This document shows, in pieces, positions 36,629 to 45,110 of a DNA stretch of 64,000 nt; within the stretch, counting starts at the first letter, position 1, and each line of letters begins with the position of its first letter. Below the pieces are notes generated by a model, which saw only the letters and a program-made list of their open reading frames with translations, did no database searches and was not told the origin of the DNA. The stretch covers positions 157,935-221,934 of the forward strand of contig JAAZYR010000005.1 in NCBI GenBank assembly GCA_014239555.1, read 5' to 3'. Source of the DNA: Acidimicrobiales bacterium (GTDB lineage Bacteria > Actinomycetota > Acidimicrobiia > Acidimicrobiales > Poriferisodalaceae). The translations under genes were made by a program, and so were the position numbers.

Positions 36629-37588
36629 TCACGAAGGGGTTTCCAACGCATCATCCTTATCAAAATTTCGGAATCGGCTCGCGATCTGGACTAATCCCAC
36701 TAAACCCAGAGCTCCCATTGCTGCCGCTATTGACGCTCCAAGTACCTCGTCGATGTGGGGAATTTCAAGTCGTGTGTCTTCGATTCCTCCATCCGTTGTA
36801 GGCCACGGCCATAACACTCGCAGGGAGCCTGTCATCAGTCCGAGAAGGCCAGCAATGACATAGTCGCGATAGCGGCTCAAGAGCCAGTGGAGGAAGTGAC
36901 TGAACAGGCACAATCCAACGGCTGCCCCGAGGGCATATACCGTCAGTACGGCGAAATCTCGGCGTTCTATCACTCCGATGAGGTGGTCGTAGAGACCAAT
37001 TGTGAGGAGAACGAAAGAGCCGCTGATACCAGGGAGAATCATCGCGCAGATGGCAAGAGCGCCTGCGAACAACACGACGATCGTTGTCGGGTTTTCGATG
37101 CTGCCAGATCTGATGCCGAGTAAGCCAAAGGTGAGTGCGGCACTGCCGACGAAGATCAAATATCGAGAGCGACACCACTGACTAATTTCGCGTCGTGTCA
37201 CTAACGTCGATGCGGCAATGAGGCCAAAAAATACTGAAGAGACAATGACGGGGTGGTCTCTGATTTGGTCGCGAAGCCACGAGACCAACAAGACGACGGC
37301 CAGTATTATTCCCACCAGAAGACTGATGAGGAAGGACCAGTTGACCCCTCCGATTCTTCGCCTGAATCCGCGAAAGTCACCGCGTCCCAGTTTGCTGAGG
37401 GCCGTAGATATTGCTTTGATTTCTTCGATGAGACGGTCGTAAATACCTAGCAGCAGGGCGATGGTGCCACCTGAGACGCCTGGGACTATATCGGCGGCCC
37501 CCATGCAGAAACCTCGAAATATTTGTGTCGTGATGGTTCGCCACACACAGTGGACCGTACCGCGAGCATCCCTGCACTCCATCAGCAT
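36629..37588 (-). CDS. DUF368 membrane protein, undecaprenyl phosphate carrier candidate
   Basis: 319 residues with about eight membrane segments. The family signature is MGAADIVPGVSGGTIALLLGIYDRLI (spread over residues 29-54), repeated in the second half as GALAICAMILPGISGSFVLLTIGLYDHLI. DUF368 (PopT) and DedA-family proteins were shown to recycle undecaprenyl phosphate across the cytoplasmic membrane for cell-wall synthesis. It lies 86 bases after topA on the same strand. The start is uncertain: ATGs at 37588 and 37582 and a GTG at 37546 are all possible and none has a clear ribosome-binding site. Confidence 0.88.
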   Translation of the reverse strand: MLMECRDARGTVHCVWRTITTQIFRGFCMGAADIVPGVSGGTIALLLGIYDRLIEEIKAISTALSKLGRGDFRGFRRRIGGVNWSFLISLLVGIILAVVLLVSWLRDQIRDHPVIVSSVFFGLIAASTLVTRREISQWCRSRYLIFVGSAALTFGLLGIRSGSIENPTTIVVLFAGALAICAMILPGISGSFVLLTIGLYDHLIGVIERRDFAVLTVYALGAAVGLCLFSHFLHWLLSRYRDYVIAGLLGLMTGSLRVLWPWPTTDGGIEDTRLEIPHIDEVLGASIAAAMGALGLVGLVQIASRFRNFDKDDALETPS

Positions 37589-37800
37589 GGACCGTTCTTT
37601 TTCGGTCTCGTGTCGAGCTACTGAATCAGTTCAAAACAGTCTTGTTACTGCGGTATCAGGTACGACGTGTCGCTCCTTTAGCGTGTCATCCGCTATTAGC
37701 CCTATTGGGGCAACCGGATTAGAGAGCAGGTTCATACGATTCGGGAACCGCAATTTATCGAAAGTTCGAGTGCGCGAACTGAGGTAAGCAATGACGGTGA

Positions 37801-38607
37801 TCACTGCTGGTTCTTGTGAACCCGGTGGTCAATGCCGCTCACCAAGAATTCGGTGATGCGTCCCGGCAAAGCAGCGATCGCCATTGTCCCCGAAAGGCGT
37901 TTGGGGTGACGAACTTCTCGTTTTCCTTTAAGTACTGCCTGGACTGCGTCAGCAGCGACTTGTTCTGGGCTGACGTCTGCAATCATTCGTAGTTTTCGTA
38001 GTCGTTGTTGCGCGGCGTCAAACGCAGGGTTAGCAGTCACTCGTTCCCACATGCCCGTGTCCACAGGACCGAGATGCATGGTGGTGACCTGAACTCCCGT
38101 GTTTTTGATTTCCATGCGTACGGTTTCGGCAAAGCGGGTGAGGCCGGCCTTCGACGCGCAGTAGGGGGCGAGGCCCGGTGCCGGTGTTATAGCCGCTAGA
38201 GAGGACGTATAGAGGAGATGGCCGCGTCCTCGTTCAATCATGCCGGGCAGGGCTTGGCGAGTGAGGCGTAACGGGGCAAGAAGGTTAGTTGCAACGACCT
38301 GGGTGAGACGCTCTTCTGTTATGTCTTCCACAAAATCTTGGGTCTCTATTCCCGCGTTATTCGCCAACACGTCAATTGGCCCTCCCTCGGCCTCAACGCG
38401 TTGGATAAATCCATCCAGTTGGTCGGGGTTAGTAACGTCCAAAGGATAGGAAGAACCGCCAAGTTCATCTGCTAACGCATCGATATCTTCGACCGATCGT
38501 GCGGCCAGAACTACACGTGCTCCCTGGTCAGCAAAGGCCCGAGCCAATGCCGCTCCGATTCCTCGGCTAGCGCCGGTGATTAATACCTGTGCGTTTCGGA
38601 GATTCAT
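37801..38607 (-). CDS. Short-chain dehydrogenase/reductase
   Basis: 268 residues. Classical SDR pattern: LITGASRGIGAALA (dinucleotide loop), LANNAGIE (NNAG), then the catalytic Ser in LLYTSSLAAI and YCASKAG (Tyr-x3-Lys). The substrate is unknown. A hydrophobic stretch and basic C-terminus (DHRVHKNQQ) are visible. Between it and the DUF368 gene lie 212 bases on the downstream side in which I find no gene. Confidence 0.92.
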   Translation of the reverse strand: MNLRNAQVLITGASRGIGAALARAFADQGARVVLAARSVEDIDALADELGGSSYPLDVTNPDQLDGFIQRVEAEGGPIDVLANNAGIETQDFVEDITEERLTQVVATNLLAPLRLTRQALPGMIERGRGHLLYTSSLAAITPAPGLAPYCASKAGLTRFAETVRMEIKNTGVQVTTMHLGPVDTGMWERVTANPAFDAAQQRLRKLRMIADVSPEQVAADAVQAVLKGKREVRHPKRLSGTMAIAALPGRITEFLVSGIDHRVHKNQQ

Positions 38608-38646
38608 TGTTTAAGGCTAGGCCGTAGGCCGTGATGGATAACGCAG

Positions 38647-38690
38647 CCGCGCCCGAGTGACCTCCTGTTGGGAAAGTAACCCGGGCGCGG
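38647..38690 (-). terminator. Stable hairpin after hppA, no U-tract
   Basis: CCGCGCCCG and CGGGCGCGG form a 9-base GC-only stem at the two ends of this segment, just past the hppA stop in the direction of transcription and before the SDR gene. No run of U follows, so it is not a classic intrinsic terminator; it could be a processing or stability element, or a Rho-linked terminator. Confidence 0.4.
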
Positions 38691-38700
38691 GAGTCGTTAA

Positions 38701-40812
38701 TCAAATAAATGCAGGAACAAAGACCAATGAAACAATCGTCATGACTTTGATGAGGATGTTCATGGCCGGGCCTGAAGTGTCTTTGAATGGGTCACCGATG
38801 GTGTCTCCAACAACTGCTGCGGAATGCGCGTCGGTGCCCTTACCGCCATGTGCTCCAGCTTCGATGTATTTCTTTGCGTTGTCCCAGGCTCCACCTGAGT
38901 TCGCCATGTAGATAGCCATCAAGAAGCCAGTAACAACCGCTCCCGCCAAGAATCCACCAAGAGCGTTGACATCGACAAATCCGATAGCGAGCGGCAAAAT
39001 AATTGCGAGGCCTCCTGGCAAAAGCATTTCACGCAAGGCTGCTTGAGTAGAAATGTCGACGCAGCGTCGGCTGTCAGGTTTGACGCCTGGTTGCCCTTCT
39101 CGCAATCCCGGAATTTCCGCAAATTGTCGCCTTACCTCGACGATCATCGCTTGCGCTGCTCGACCCACCGACGACATTGTCATCGCTGCGAAAACGAACG
39201 GAGTCATTGCCCCCAGAAACAGCCCAATGGTCACTGCAGTGTCGTTGATATCAAGGTTCACTTCAGAGCCTGCGGTAAGGCTAAAAGATTTGAATAACGC
39301 TAGGGCAGTAACTGCCGCGGATCCCACCGCGAAACCCTTCGCAACAGCTGCGGTGGTATTACCAAGTGCGTCAAGGCTGTCGGTCACTTCACGCACTTCA
39401 GACGGAAGTTGCGCCATTTCGGCGATACCACCTGCGTTGTCCGCGATCGGGCCATAAGCGTCGACTGCCACTATGACGCCGGTAACGGCCAACATGCCGA
39501 TTGCGGCCAGTGACACACCGTAGAGTCCGATGACGTCTCCCGTTTGGCCGAACGCCGCGCCACCAAACCAGTAAGACAGACCAATCATCGTTACGACCAC
39601 AAGAACCGACGGAAGCGTGGAAAGTTTGCCTTTCGCGATGCCCTCGATTACGACCGTCGCAGCACCGGTTTCTGATTGCGCCGCGATGCCTTTTACCGGC
39701 TTGTAATGCTCAGATGTGAAGTATTCAGAAATGAACCCAATCGCCCAGCCGCCAAGCAGGCCAGTGATAATCGTCAAGGAAAGATAAATAGGTGTTTGAA
39801 CAATGTTGGAACCATCAACTTTGGAGGCTCCGCCGAACAACCATTGAGTGCCAGCAATAGCGAAGATGACTGTGAGGCCCATCGCAACGTACTGGCCGGT
39901 GTGGAGTTGTTTTGAAAGGCTCTGGCCTTCTTTGCCTCGAGTAAGTAGAGCACCGACGATCGATGCAATCATTCCTAGTGCTCCGATCAGAATCGGGTAC
40001 ATCAGGAGTGATTCGTAATCCCCGAACACCTGCAGCTTGTCGCCCTCAATAAAAACTCCGGACATGAGAAGTGACACCAGCACGATGGGGGCGACTATCG
40101 AACCAGCGTACGATTCGAAAAGGTCGGCGCCCATTCCTGCGACGTCGCCGACGTTGTCGCCAACGGCGTCCGCAATGGTTGCTGGGTTGCGAGGATCATC
40201 TTCGGGAATTCCGGCCTCAACTTTTCCAACGAGGTCACCACCAACATCGGCAGCTTTGGTGTAAATACCGCCGCCGATACGAGCGAATAGAGCTATGGAG
40301 CTCGCTCCAAGTCCGAATGCCGCTACGACCTGAAAAGCGCTGTCAACCCCAAGCCAGGTGACCCACAGCAGGTAGTTGAATGAAATACCAAGCAAAGCCA
40401 GCCCGGCAACGGTGAAACCCATGACTGCACCGCCTTTGAAAGCAAGCGGTAAAGCCTTTGCGGCACCTTCGCGGGCCGCGTTTGCTGTTCTGGTGTTTGC
40501 CGCCGTCGCGATTCGCATGCCGATGAAACCAGCAACCGACGAAAGTAAGGCTCCCATCAGATAGGCAAATGAAGCCGAGGGCCTTCCATCGATAGGTACG
40601 ACCAGCAGCAGCACGAACATGGCGACCACAAAGATCGAAACCCACTGGTATTCGCGCCGAAGGAAAGCCATTGCTCCTTCACGGATGGCTTGACCGATCT
40701 CTTTCATCAGATCGGTGCCTTCGTCTGCCTTCATGACGGTCTTGGCAAAGTAGTAAGCAAGAACGAGCGCTAATGCTGAAGCGATCAGCGCAAAATAGGG
40801 AATCGCTGTCAC
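38701..40812 (-). CDS. hppA: Membrane-bound ion-pumping pyrophosphatase, K+-dependent type
   Basis: 703 residues with about 16 membrane helices. It couples PPi hydrolysis to H+ or Na+ export. Visible motifs are GGGIYTKAADVGGDLVGKVE, EDDPRNPATIADAVGDNVGD (catalytic acidic block), the GNTTAAVAKGFAVGSAA block (484 onward) and GDTIGDPFKDTSGPAMN at the C-terminus. Ala488 and Ala491 in GNTTAAVAKG correspond to the A/(A or G) pair of the K+-dependent branch, where the K+-independent branch has K and T. This does not by itself tell H+ from Na+. The start is GTG with GAGG five bases upstream. The gene stands alone. Confidence 0.96.
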   Translation of the reverse strand: MTAIPYFALIASALALVLAYYFAKTVMKADEGTDLMKEIGQAIREGAMAFLRREYQWVSIFVVAMFVLLLVVPIDGRPSASFAYLMGALLSSVAGFIGMRIATAANTRTANAAREGAAKALPLAFKGGAVMGFTVAGLALLGISFNYLLWVTWLGVDSAFQVVAAFGLGASSIALFARIGGGIYTKAADVGGDLVGKVEAGIPEDDPRNPATIADAVGDNVGDVAGMGADLFESYAGSIVAPIVLVSLLMSGVFIEGDKLQVFGDYESLLMYPILIGALGMIASIVGALLTRGKEGQSLSKQLHTGQYVAMGLTVIFAIAGTQWLFGGASKVDGSNIVQTPIYLSLTIITGLLGGWAIGFISEYFTSEHYKPVKGIAAQSETGAATVVIEGIAKGKLSTLPSVLVVVTMIGLSYWFGGAAFGQTGDVIGLYGVSLAAIGMLAVTGVIVAVDAYGPIADNAGGIAEMAQLPSEVREVTDSLDALGNTTAAVAKGFAVGSAAVTALALFKSFSLTAGSEVNLDINDTAVTIGLFLGAMTPFVFAAMTMSSVGRAAQAMIVEVRRQFAEIPGLREGQPGVKPDSRRCVDISTQAALREMLLPGGLAIILPLAIGFVDVNALGGFLAGAVVTGFLMAIYMANSGGAWDNAKKYIEAGAHGGKGTDAHSAAVVGDTIGDPFKDTSGPAMNILIKVMTIVSLVFVPAFI

Positions 40813-40946
40813 GATGTCCTCTCAGTTCGGTCCAATTGGGTAGAAGATGCCGGTTCGGTCCGGGCCGACGGGGGTCCGACGCGGCTAGGTGCGCTTTGAC
40901 ACCAAACGAAAAGCCTACGAAGCCACGGCGCGCGCAGCAACTACCT

Positions 40947-41561
40947 CTAACGGTCGATTAGTTCTATCCCCAATTCTTTTAGGCGATGAACGAGGCCCTC
41001 CCGGTGTTGGAAGTGGTGGCAGATCAGCCCTACGGCTTCCCCACCTGCCACGTTCACTTCTAGGTCGTCGATGAACAGACAACGTGTTGGTGTCACACCA
41101 AGTTGAGTCGTTGCAGTTAAGTAGGCACGTGAGTCAGGTTTGGCGATCCCAATACGGTGGGTATTAATCACCACATCGAATCGATCTTCGAGTCCCACAC
41201 GTCCCAAGTATTTTTCAAATCGGTCGTGATTGTTCGTTAAGAGGCCTAGGGGAAGATGCGGCGGCAATCTTTCAAGGAGTTCCACCATTTCACTGTCAAT
41301 GCGCCCTTCAAATTCAAAGAACTTGTTCGCAATTGGGCGAATCGATTCTCCGTGGTCATTAACCAGCCTGCGTTCAGTTTCCTTTCGCCACTCACTCCAC
41401 GTGAGTTTTCCCGTAGTAAGGGGGTCATGGAGGTCCACCGCGAACGCTGTCGCGAATACGGTTCCGCTTTCAACTCCGGCGTCAGCTTCAAAGGTCCAAA
41501 GGTCCGGCTCGTCCCATTGTCGGATAACACCATCGAAATCAAAGAGAATCGCGTCGATCAT
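40947..41561 (-). CDS. HAD-superfamily hydrolase
   Basis: 204 residues of the haloacid-dehalogenase-like phosphatase class. Motif I is ILFDFDGVIRQWD (Asp8 nucleophile, Asp10), motif II is LGLLTNNHDR, motif III is the Lys of GIAKPDSRAYL, and motif IV is CLFIDDLEVNV. A small helical cap (about 15-90) suggests a small phosphorylated substrate, not identified. It overlaps nhaA by ATGA (41558-41561), so the two are coupled. Confidence 0.9.
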   Translation of the reverse strand: MIDAILFDFDGVIRQWDEPDLWTFEADAGVESGTVFATAFAVDLHDPLTTGKLTWSEWRKETERRLVNDHGESIRPIANKFFEFEGRIDSEMVELLERLPPHLPLGLLTNNHDRFEKYLGRVGLEDRFDVVINTHRIGIAKPDSRAYLTATTQLGVTPTRCLFIDDLEVNVAGGEAVGLICHHFQHREGLVHRLKELGIELIDR

Positions 41562-42883
41562 TCGCTAGGAGGTGATGGGTCCCCAAGCCGCAATAGCAAC
41601 AATGCTGCGATGGCCGCGACCAGGGATGCCACAAGGATCCCGATCTTTGCGAGATCGGTAACAGCGTAACTTTCGAAGGCGAGCCCAGCTACAAAGATCG
41701 ATACCGTGAACCCGATCCCAGCTGCGAATCCCATCCCGATGAATTGTGGCCATCGAACTCCGTCGGGGAGCGGGAACCCGAAGCGTGTTGCTACCCAGAC
41801 AAACAGCGCGATGCCTAAGGGTTTGCCTACGACGAGCCCTAACACAATGCCCATGGTGACACTGCTGCTCGCTGCGGCAGAGATTTTGTCTGAACTCAAC
41901 GATATGCCGGCATTTGCCAAAGCAAAGATCGGGATAATCATGAACGCGGTGAAGGGGTGGAGCATGTTTTCTAGGCGTTCAGTCAAGGGGACTGACTCTT
42001 GAGCGAGAAAAGACGCGTGGCGGACTTCAGCCACGTTGGCGTTGCTCGGAAGGGCATCCACTATTTGTTGGGCATCGCGCTGATTGAGAAGCGGCCGTGC
42101 TGGGGTCAGTAACCCAAGCGCAACTCCAGCGATCGTTGCGTGAACTCCCGACTCCAAAGTGGCGTACCAAATGAAGATGCCAAGGGCCACGTAGATCGGG
42201 ATGACCCAAACACGAAGTCGTTGCAACAGCCACACCGCAGCGAGTCCGGCAACCGCTATGAGCAGCCAGTTTGTGCTGAGGTCACTTGTGTAAAAGATGG
42301 CGATTACTGCGATTGCGCCGATGTCGTCGACAATCGCCAAGGTGAGGAGGAAGAGTTTAATCTTGGGGGAGACACGTGCCCCGAGGAGCGCCACGATTCC
42401 AACGGCGAACGCAATGTCGGTGGCCATCGGTATGCCCCAACCTCGCGAAGCTTCACCTGCGCCATTGAGTGTCAGGTACAGCGCTGCTGGGACGACCATT
42501 CCTCCGAGCGCAGCGATAGCGGGCAGAGCCGCAGCACGAAATGAGCTCAGGTCGCCTGTGACAAGTTCACGTTTTATTTCTAACCCAACCACGAAGAAGA
42601 ACAGTGCCATCAAGGCATCATTGACGAAGTGACCAACACTGAGGTGGGGTAGATGCCATGACCCCACCGCCAACTCGATCTCGGCATGCCAGAAGTTCTG
42701 GTACCCGTCAGCCCAGGCCGAATTTGCCCATATCAGCGCCGCGGCTGTCGCGACAAGTAGCAAAATCCCTCCGGCAACTTCGCGATCTATAAAGCGAAGG
42801 ACGGGGCGGGCTACGAACTTCGCCAGACTGTTGTCGCTACTGGCGAATGTCGGCCGTTTCAGAAATGAGTCGGATCCAGCCAT
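41558..42883 (-). CDS. nhaA: Na+/H+ antiporter NhaA
   Basis: 441 residues with about 12 membrane helices. The signature is FLLTLAIVDDIGAIAVIAIFYT with the paired Asp that carry ions; other family blocks are FVNDALMALFFFVVGLEIKREL and GWGIPMATDIAFAVGIVALLG. NhaA exchanges external H+ for internal Na+ and sets pH and salt tolerance. Coupled to the HAD gene downstream (ATGA). Confidence 0.96.
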   Translation of the reverse strand: MAGSDSFLKRPTFASSDNSLAKFVARPVLRFIDREVAGGILLLVATAAALIWANSAWADGYQNFWHAEIELAVGSWHLPHLSVGHFVNDALMALFFFVVGLEIKRELVTGDLSSFRAAALPAIAALGGMVVPAALYLTLNGAGEASRGWGIPMATDIAFAVGIVALLGARVSPKIKLFLLTLAIVDDIGAIAVIAIFYTSDLSTNWLLIAVAGLAAVWLLQRLRVWVIPIYVALGIFIWYATLESGVHATIAGVALGLLTPARPLLNQRDAQQIVDALPSNANVAEVRHASFLAQESVPLTERLENMLHPFTAFMIIPIFALANAGISLSSDKISAAASSSVTMGIVLGLVVGKPLGIALFVWVATRFGFPLPDGVRWPQFIGMGFAAGIGFTVSIFVAGLAFESYAVTDLAKIGILVASLVAAIAALLLLRLGDPSPPSE

Positions 42884-42925
42884 GAACCAACCAGGCTAGA
42901 GCCACGGGCTTTGCTTCCCTGTTAT

Positions 42926-43294
42926 TCAGGGTCGGTCATTGTCGAAAGGTGGCAAAGTGTCGGTCCGCTCAAAAAGAGAGCTCGTGCCAGTGGCATCAAA
43001 AATTTGATCTATCCGTTCGTTGGTTAGGACCACCAGTCGCCCATCTCTTTGATTGACCTTGCGTCGTAAACCTATGAGTAACCCCAAACAGGCAGAGTCG
43101 ATTAATTCAACGGTGGTCAGATTGACAGCGATTCGCGGTTGATCATCTCCAAGTTGGATGGCCTGGTTGCCGGCGCTCCGCAGCGCTGGCACAGTGCCCA
43201 GGTCAAGTTCACCCGACGCAGTAACAACGACCCATGAACCTCGCCGCTCTGCAGTGACGCTTCCCAACACTTCAGGAGAACCGCGGCATGACAT
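42926..43294 (-). CDS. STAS domain protein, anti-sigma factor antagonist type
   Basis: 122 residues with a single STAS fold: VVVTASGELDLGTVPALRSA at the start and VELIDSACLGLLIGLRRKV, where Ser in IDSACLG is the equivalent of the phosphorylated Ser of SpoIIAA/RsbV proteins. No partner kinase (RsbW-like) or phosphatase lies nearby. The first 24 bases overlap the LLM oxidoreductase gene; a GTG at 43270 that avoids the overlap is an alternative start. Confidence 0.82.
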   Translation of the reverse strand: MSCRGSPEVLGSVTAERRGSWVVVTASGELDLGTVPALRSAGNQAIQLGDDQPRIAVNLTTVELIDSACLGLLIGLRRKVNQRDGRLVVLTNERIDQIFDATGTSSLFERTDTLPPFDNDRP

Positions 43295-44396
43295 GTTCGG
43301 TGATGAGGTCTAAGGATTCGATGATTTGATCGCTGGAGTGAATACCTTGCGGAATCAGAAAAAAGACTTCATCGAATCCAAGTTTTTGGTGGGCCTCCTC
43401 AATTTGCCTACTGATGGTGTCGGGACTGCCGACCAGTTTGAGTGGCAAACCTTGACCGAATTGGGTGCCCCACTTTTCCCAGAACCACTCCATGTCCTGA
43501 AACTGTTTTTGGGCATCAATGTCGGTGGGGGCGCATACCGCTATTCCTCCCCAAGCAGCTTCGTGACCCACGGGTTTTTCGATGTGATGGCGGGAAGCTT
43601 CTTCTCGGTATGTCTTCCAAAGTGCTTCGCAGAAGTCCAACTTGTCGCTAAGGACGATGGGAGTTCCCCCATATTTCGCCCAAAAAAGCGCTGTTTTCAT
43701 TGACATGGTGAATCCCCCATATAGCGGGGGGTGGGGATGTTGCAGAGGTCGCGGAGCGATGCCTACCTCGTGGATCGTCATATCAGGGTCAACTCCTGCT
43801 CCGTAGTCGGAGTAGACGGTCTGGACGTGAGGGTTGAGATTGTCGTTAGGGAATTTCCAAAACTCGCCTTGGTAACTGAAGGTTTGTTTGGTCAACGCAG
43901 TGAGCACTACTTCAACGAACTCAGCAAAAAATCGGCGATTGTATTCGTCGGTCTCAGTGTCTTTATTCCAGTGCCCAACTGCTGCGAGGTCGGGTCGGAT
44001 TTTCAGCTGGTCAACCCATCGGTGCTGGTATCCCCGAACAATGCCAACTCCGAGGCGCCCCCCAGTCATGTGGTCGAGGGTGGAAATTTGTTCTGCCACG
44101 CGCAAAGGGTTATGGGTGGTTGAGACAAATCCGCAGGAGATGACTCTGAGGCGTTCGGTTGCGTTGGCAATCCACGATGCCATCAGTCCCAGGTCGTTGG
44201 ACGCTTCGAAACCTTCGATCTGAAGGTGGTGTTCGGGGTGACCTAATCCGTGCCAGCCGTGCCTGTCGGCGTATTGGGCGATGTCAGCGATTTCGGCGAG
44301 CATGCGTTGGTAGTAGTCGTTGTTGAGTCCCGCGAGGCCAGCTTCAAGCTCATTGCGCCGTCCCGTGGTGCAGTACATAAATAGGTTGAACTTCAC
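43272..44396 (-). CDS. LLM-class flavin-dependent oxidoreductase
   Basis: 374 residues of the luciferase-like monooxygenase superfamily. It starts MKFNLFMYC and has HGWHGLGHPEHHLQ, LRVISCGFVSTTHNPLRVAEQ, TGGRLGVGIVRGYQHRW and RPLQHPHPPLYGG, all typical of the flavin-binding barrel. The substrate is unknown; flavin may be FMN or F420. It is preceded by the TetR gene 23 bases upstream, on the same strand, which may regulate it. Confidence 0.9.
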   Translation of the reverse strand: MKFNLFMYCTTGRRNELEAGLAGLNNDYYQRMLAEIADIAQYADRHGWHGLGHPEHHLQIEGFEASNDLGLMASWIANATERLRVISCGFVSTTHNPLRVAEQISTLDHMTGGRLGVGIVRGYQHRWVDQLKIRPDLAAVGHWNKDTETDEYNRRFFAEFVEVVLTALTKQTFSYQGEFWKFPNDNLNPHVQTVYSDYGAGVDPDMTIHEVGIAPRPLQHPHPPLYGGFTMSMKTALFWAKYGGTPIVLSDKLDFCEALWKTYREEASRHHIEKPVGHEAAWGGIAVCAPTDIDAQKQFQDMEWFWEKWGTQFGQGLPLKLVGSPDTISRQIEEAHQKLGFDEVFFLIPQGIHSSDQIIESLDLITEHVMPRFS

Positions 44397-44419
44397 GCGG
44401 GATCCTCCGAGAAGATTGT

Positions 44420-45043
44420 CTACGCGTTGCTAGCAAGTCCATCGACCATGGTGGTCGCGAACATGCCGGCTACGCCCTCAATATCAAGTTCGCGATCTGG
44501 GCGCCACCAACCAACCACAGAGTTCATTGCTGCGATAATCATCCGAGCGATGACTTGCGCCTCCACGTCATCTCGCAACGATCCGTCTCGTTGACCCGAC
44601 TCGATGAGCCTGACCCATCCATTGGCGAACTCCCTCAATGCAACCGCGAGGTTTTCTCTCGTTGCTTCGGGGGATTCCTCAAAGCATCGAATGTTTGCTT
44701 GAGTGAAGTCTGAGTCAATGGTGATAGCTGTGACGTAGGCAACGACGGCAACCGTAAGCCGGTCGTGACCTGAAGCGTCTTTTCCTGCCGCGCTCAAGCC
44801 AGCCCGTATGGCGTCGCGCGCGTGGTCGATACCTACGCGCATCACTTCCTCAACGATCGCGTCTTTAGAGTCGAAGTGGTAGTAGAGACTCCCGGCTTGC
44901 ATTTTGGCCACCGCTGCGATTTCGGTCAGAGTTGCAGCCGCATATCCCTTGCGAGCCAGCACATCAGCTGCTGCGTCCAGTATTCGGGTGCGCGTGCGTT
45001 CACCTTTGCGAATCCGATCAGGTGCAAGCTGCGTGGGAGTCAT
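44420..45043 (-). CDS. TetR family transcriptional regulator
   Basis: 207 residues. The N-terminal HTH is clear: RTRILDAAADVLARKGYAAATLTEIAAVAK and AGSLYYHFDSKDAIVEEVM (both spread over about 15-65). The C-terminal ligand-binding domain is not assignable to a subfamily. It probably acts on the adjacent LLM gene and on itself. Also a possible ligand for the palindromes in this window, but nothing links it directly. Confidence 0.92.
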   Translation of the reverse strand: MTPTQLAPDRIRKGERTRTRILDAAADVLARKGYAAATLTEIAAVAKMQAGSLYYHFDSKDAIVEEVMRVGIDHARDAIRAGLSAAGKDASGHDRLTVAVVAYVTAITIDSDFTQANIRCFEESPEATRENLAVALREFANGWVRLIESGQRDGSLRDDVEAQVIARMIIAAMNSVVGWWRPDRELDIEGVAGMFATTMVDGLASNA

Positions 45044-45110
45044 TGAGGCGTAGATAGTAGCTCAGCGAGGAATTTGAAGCCTCGCTGTAGCCACGCGCTA
45101 TTGGATGTCA

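Noticed and set aside
37589..37800. A gene in the 212-base gap between the DUF368 carrier and the SDR gene
   Set aside because: The plus-strand frame there (37461-37787) mostly overlaps the DUF368 gene in antisense and has no domain-like pattern; no supported feature found.
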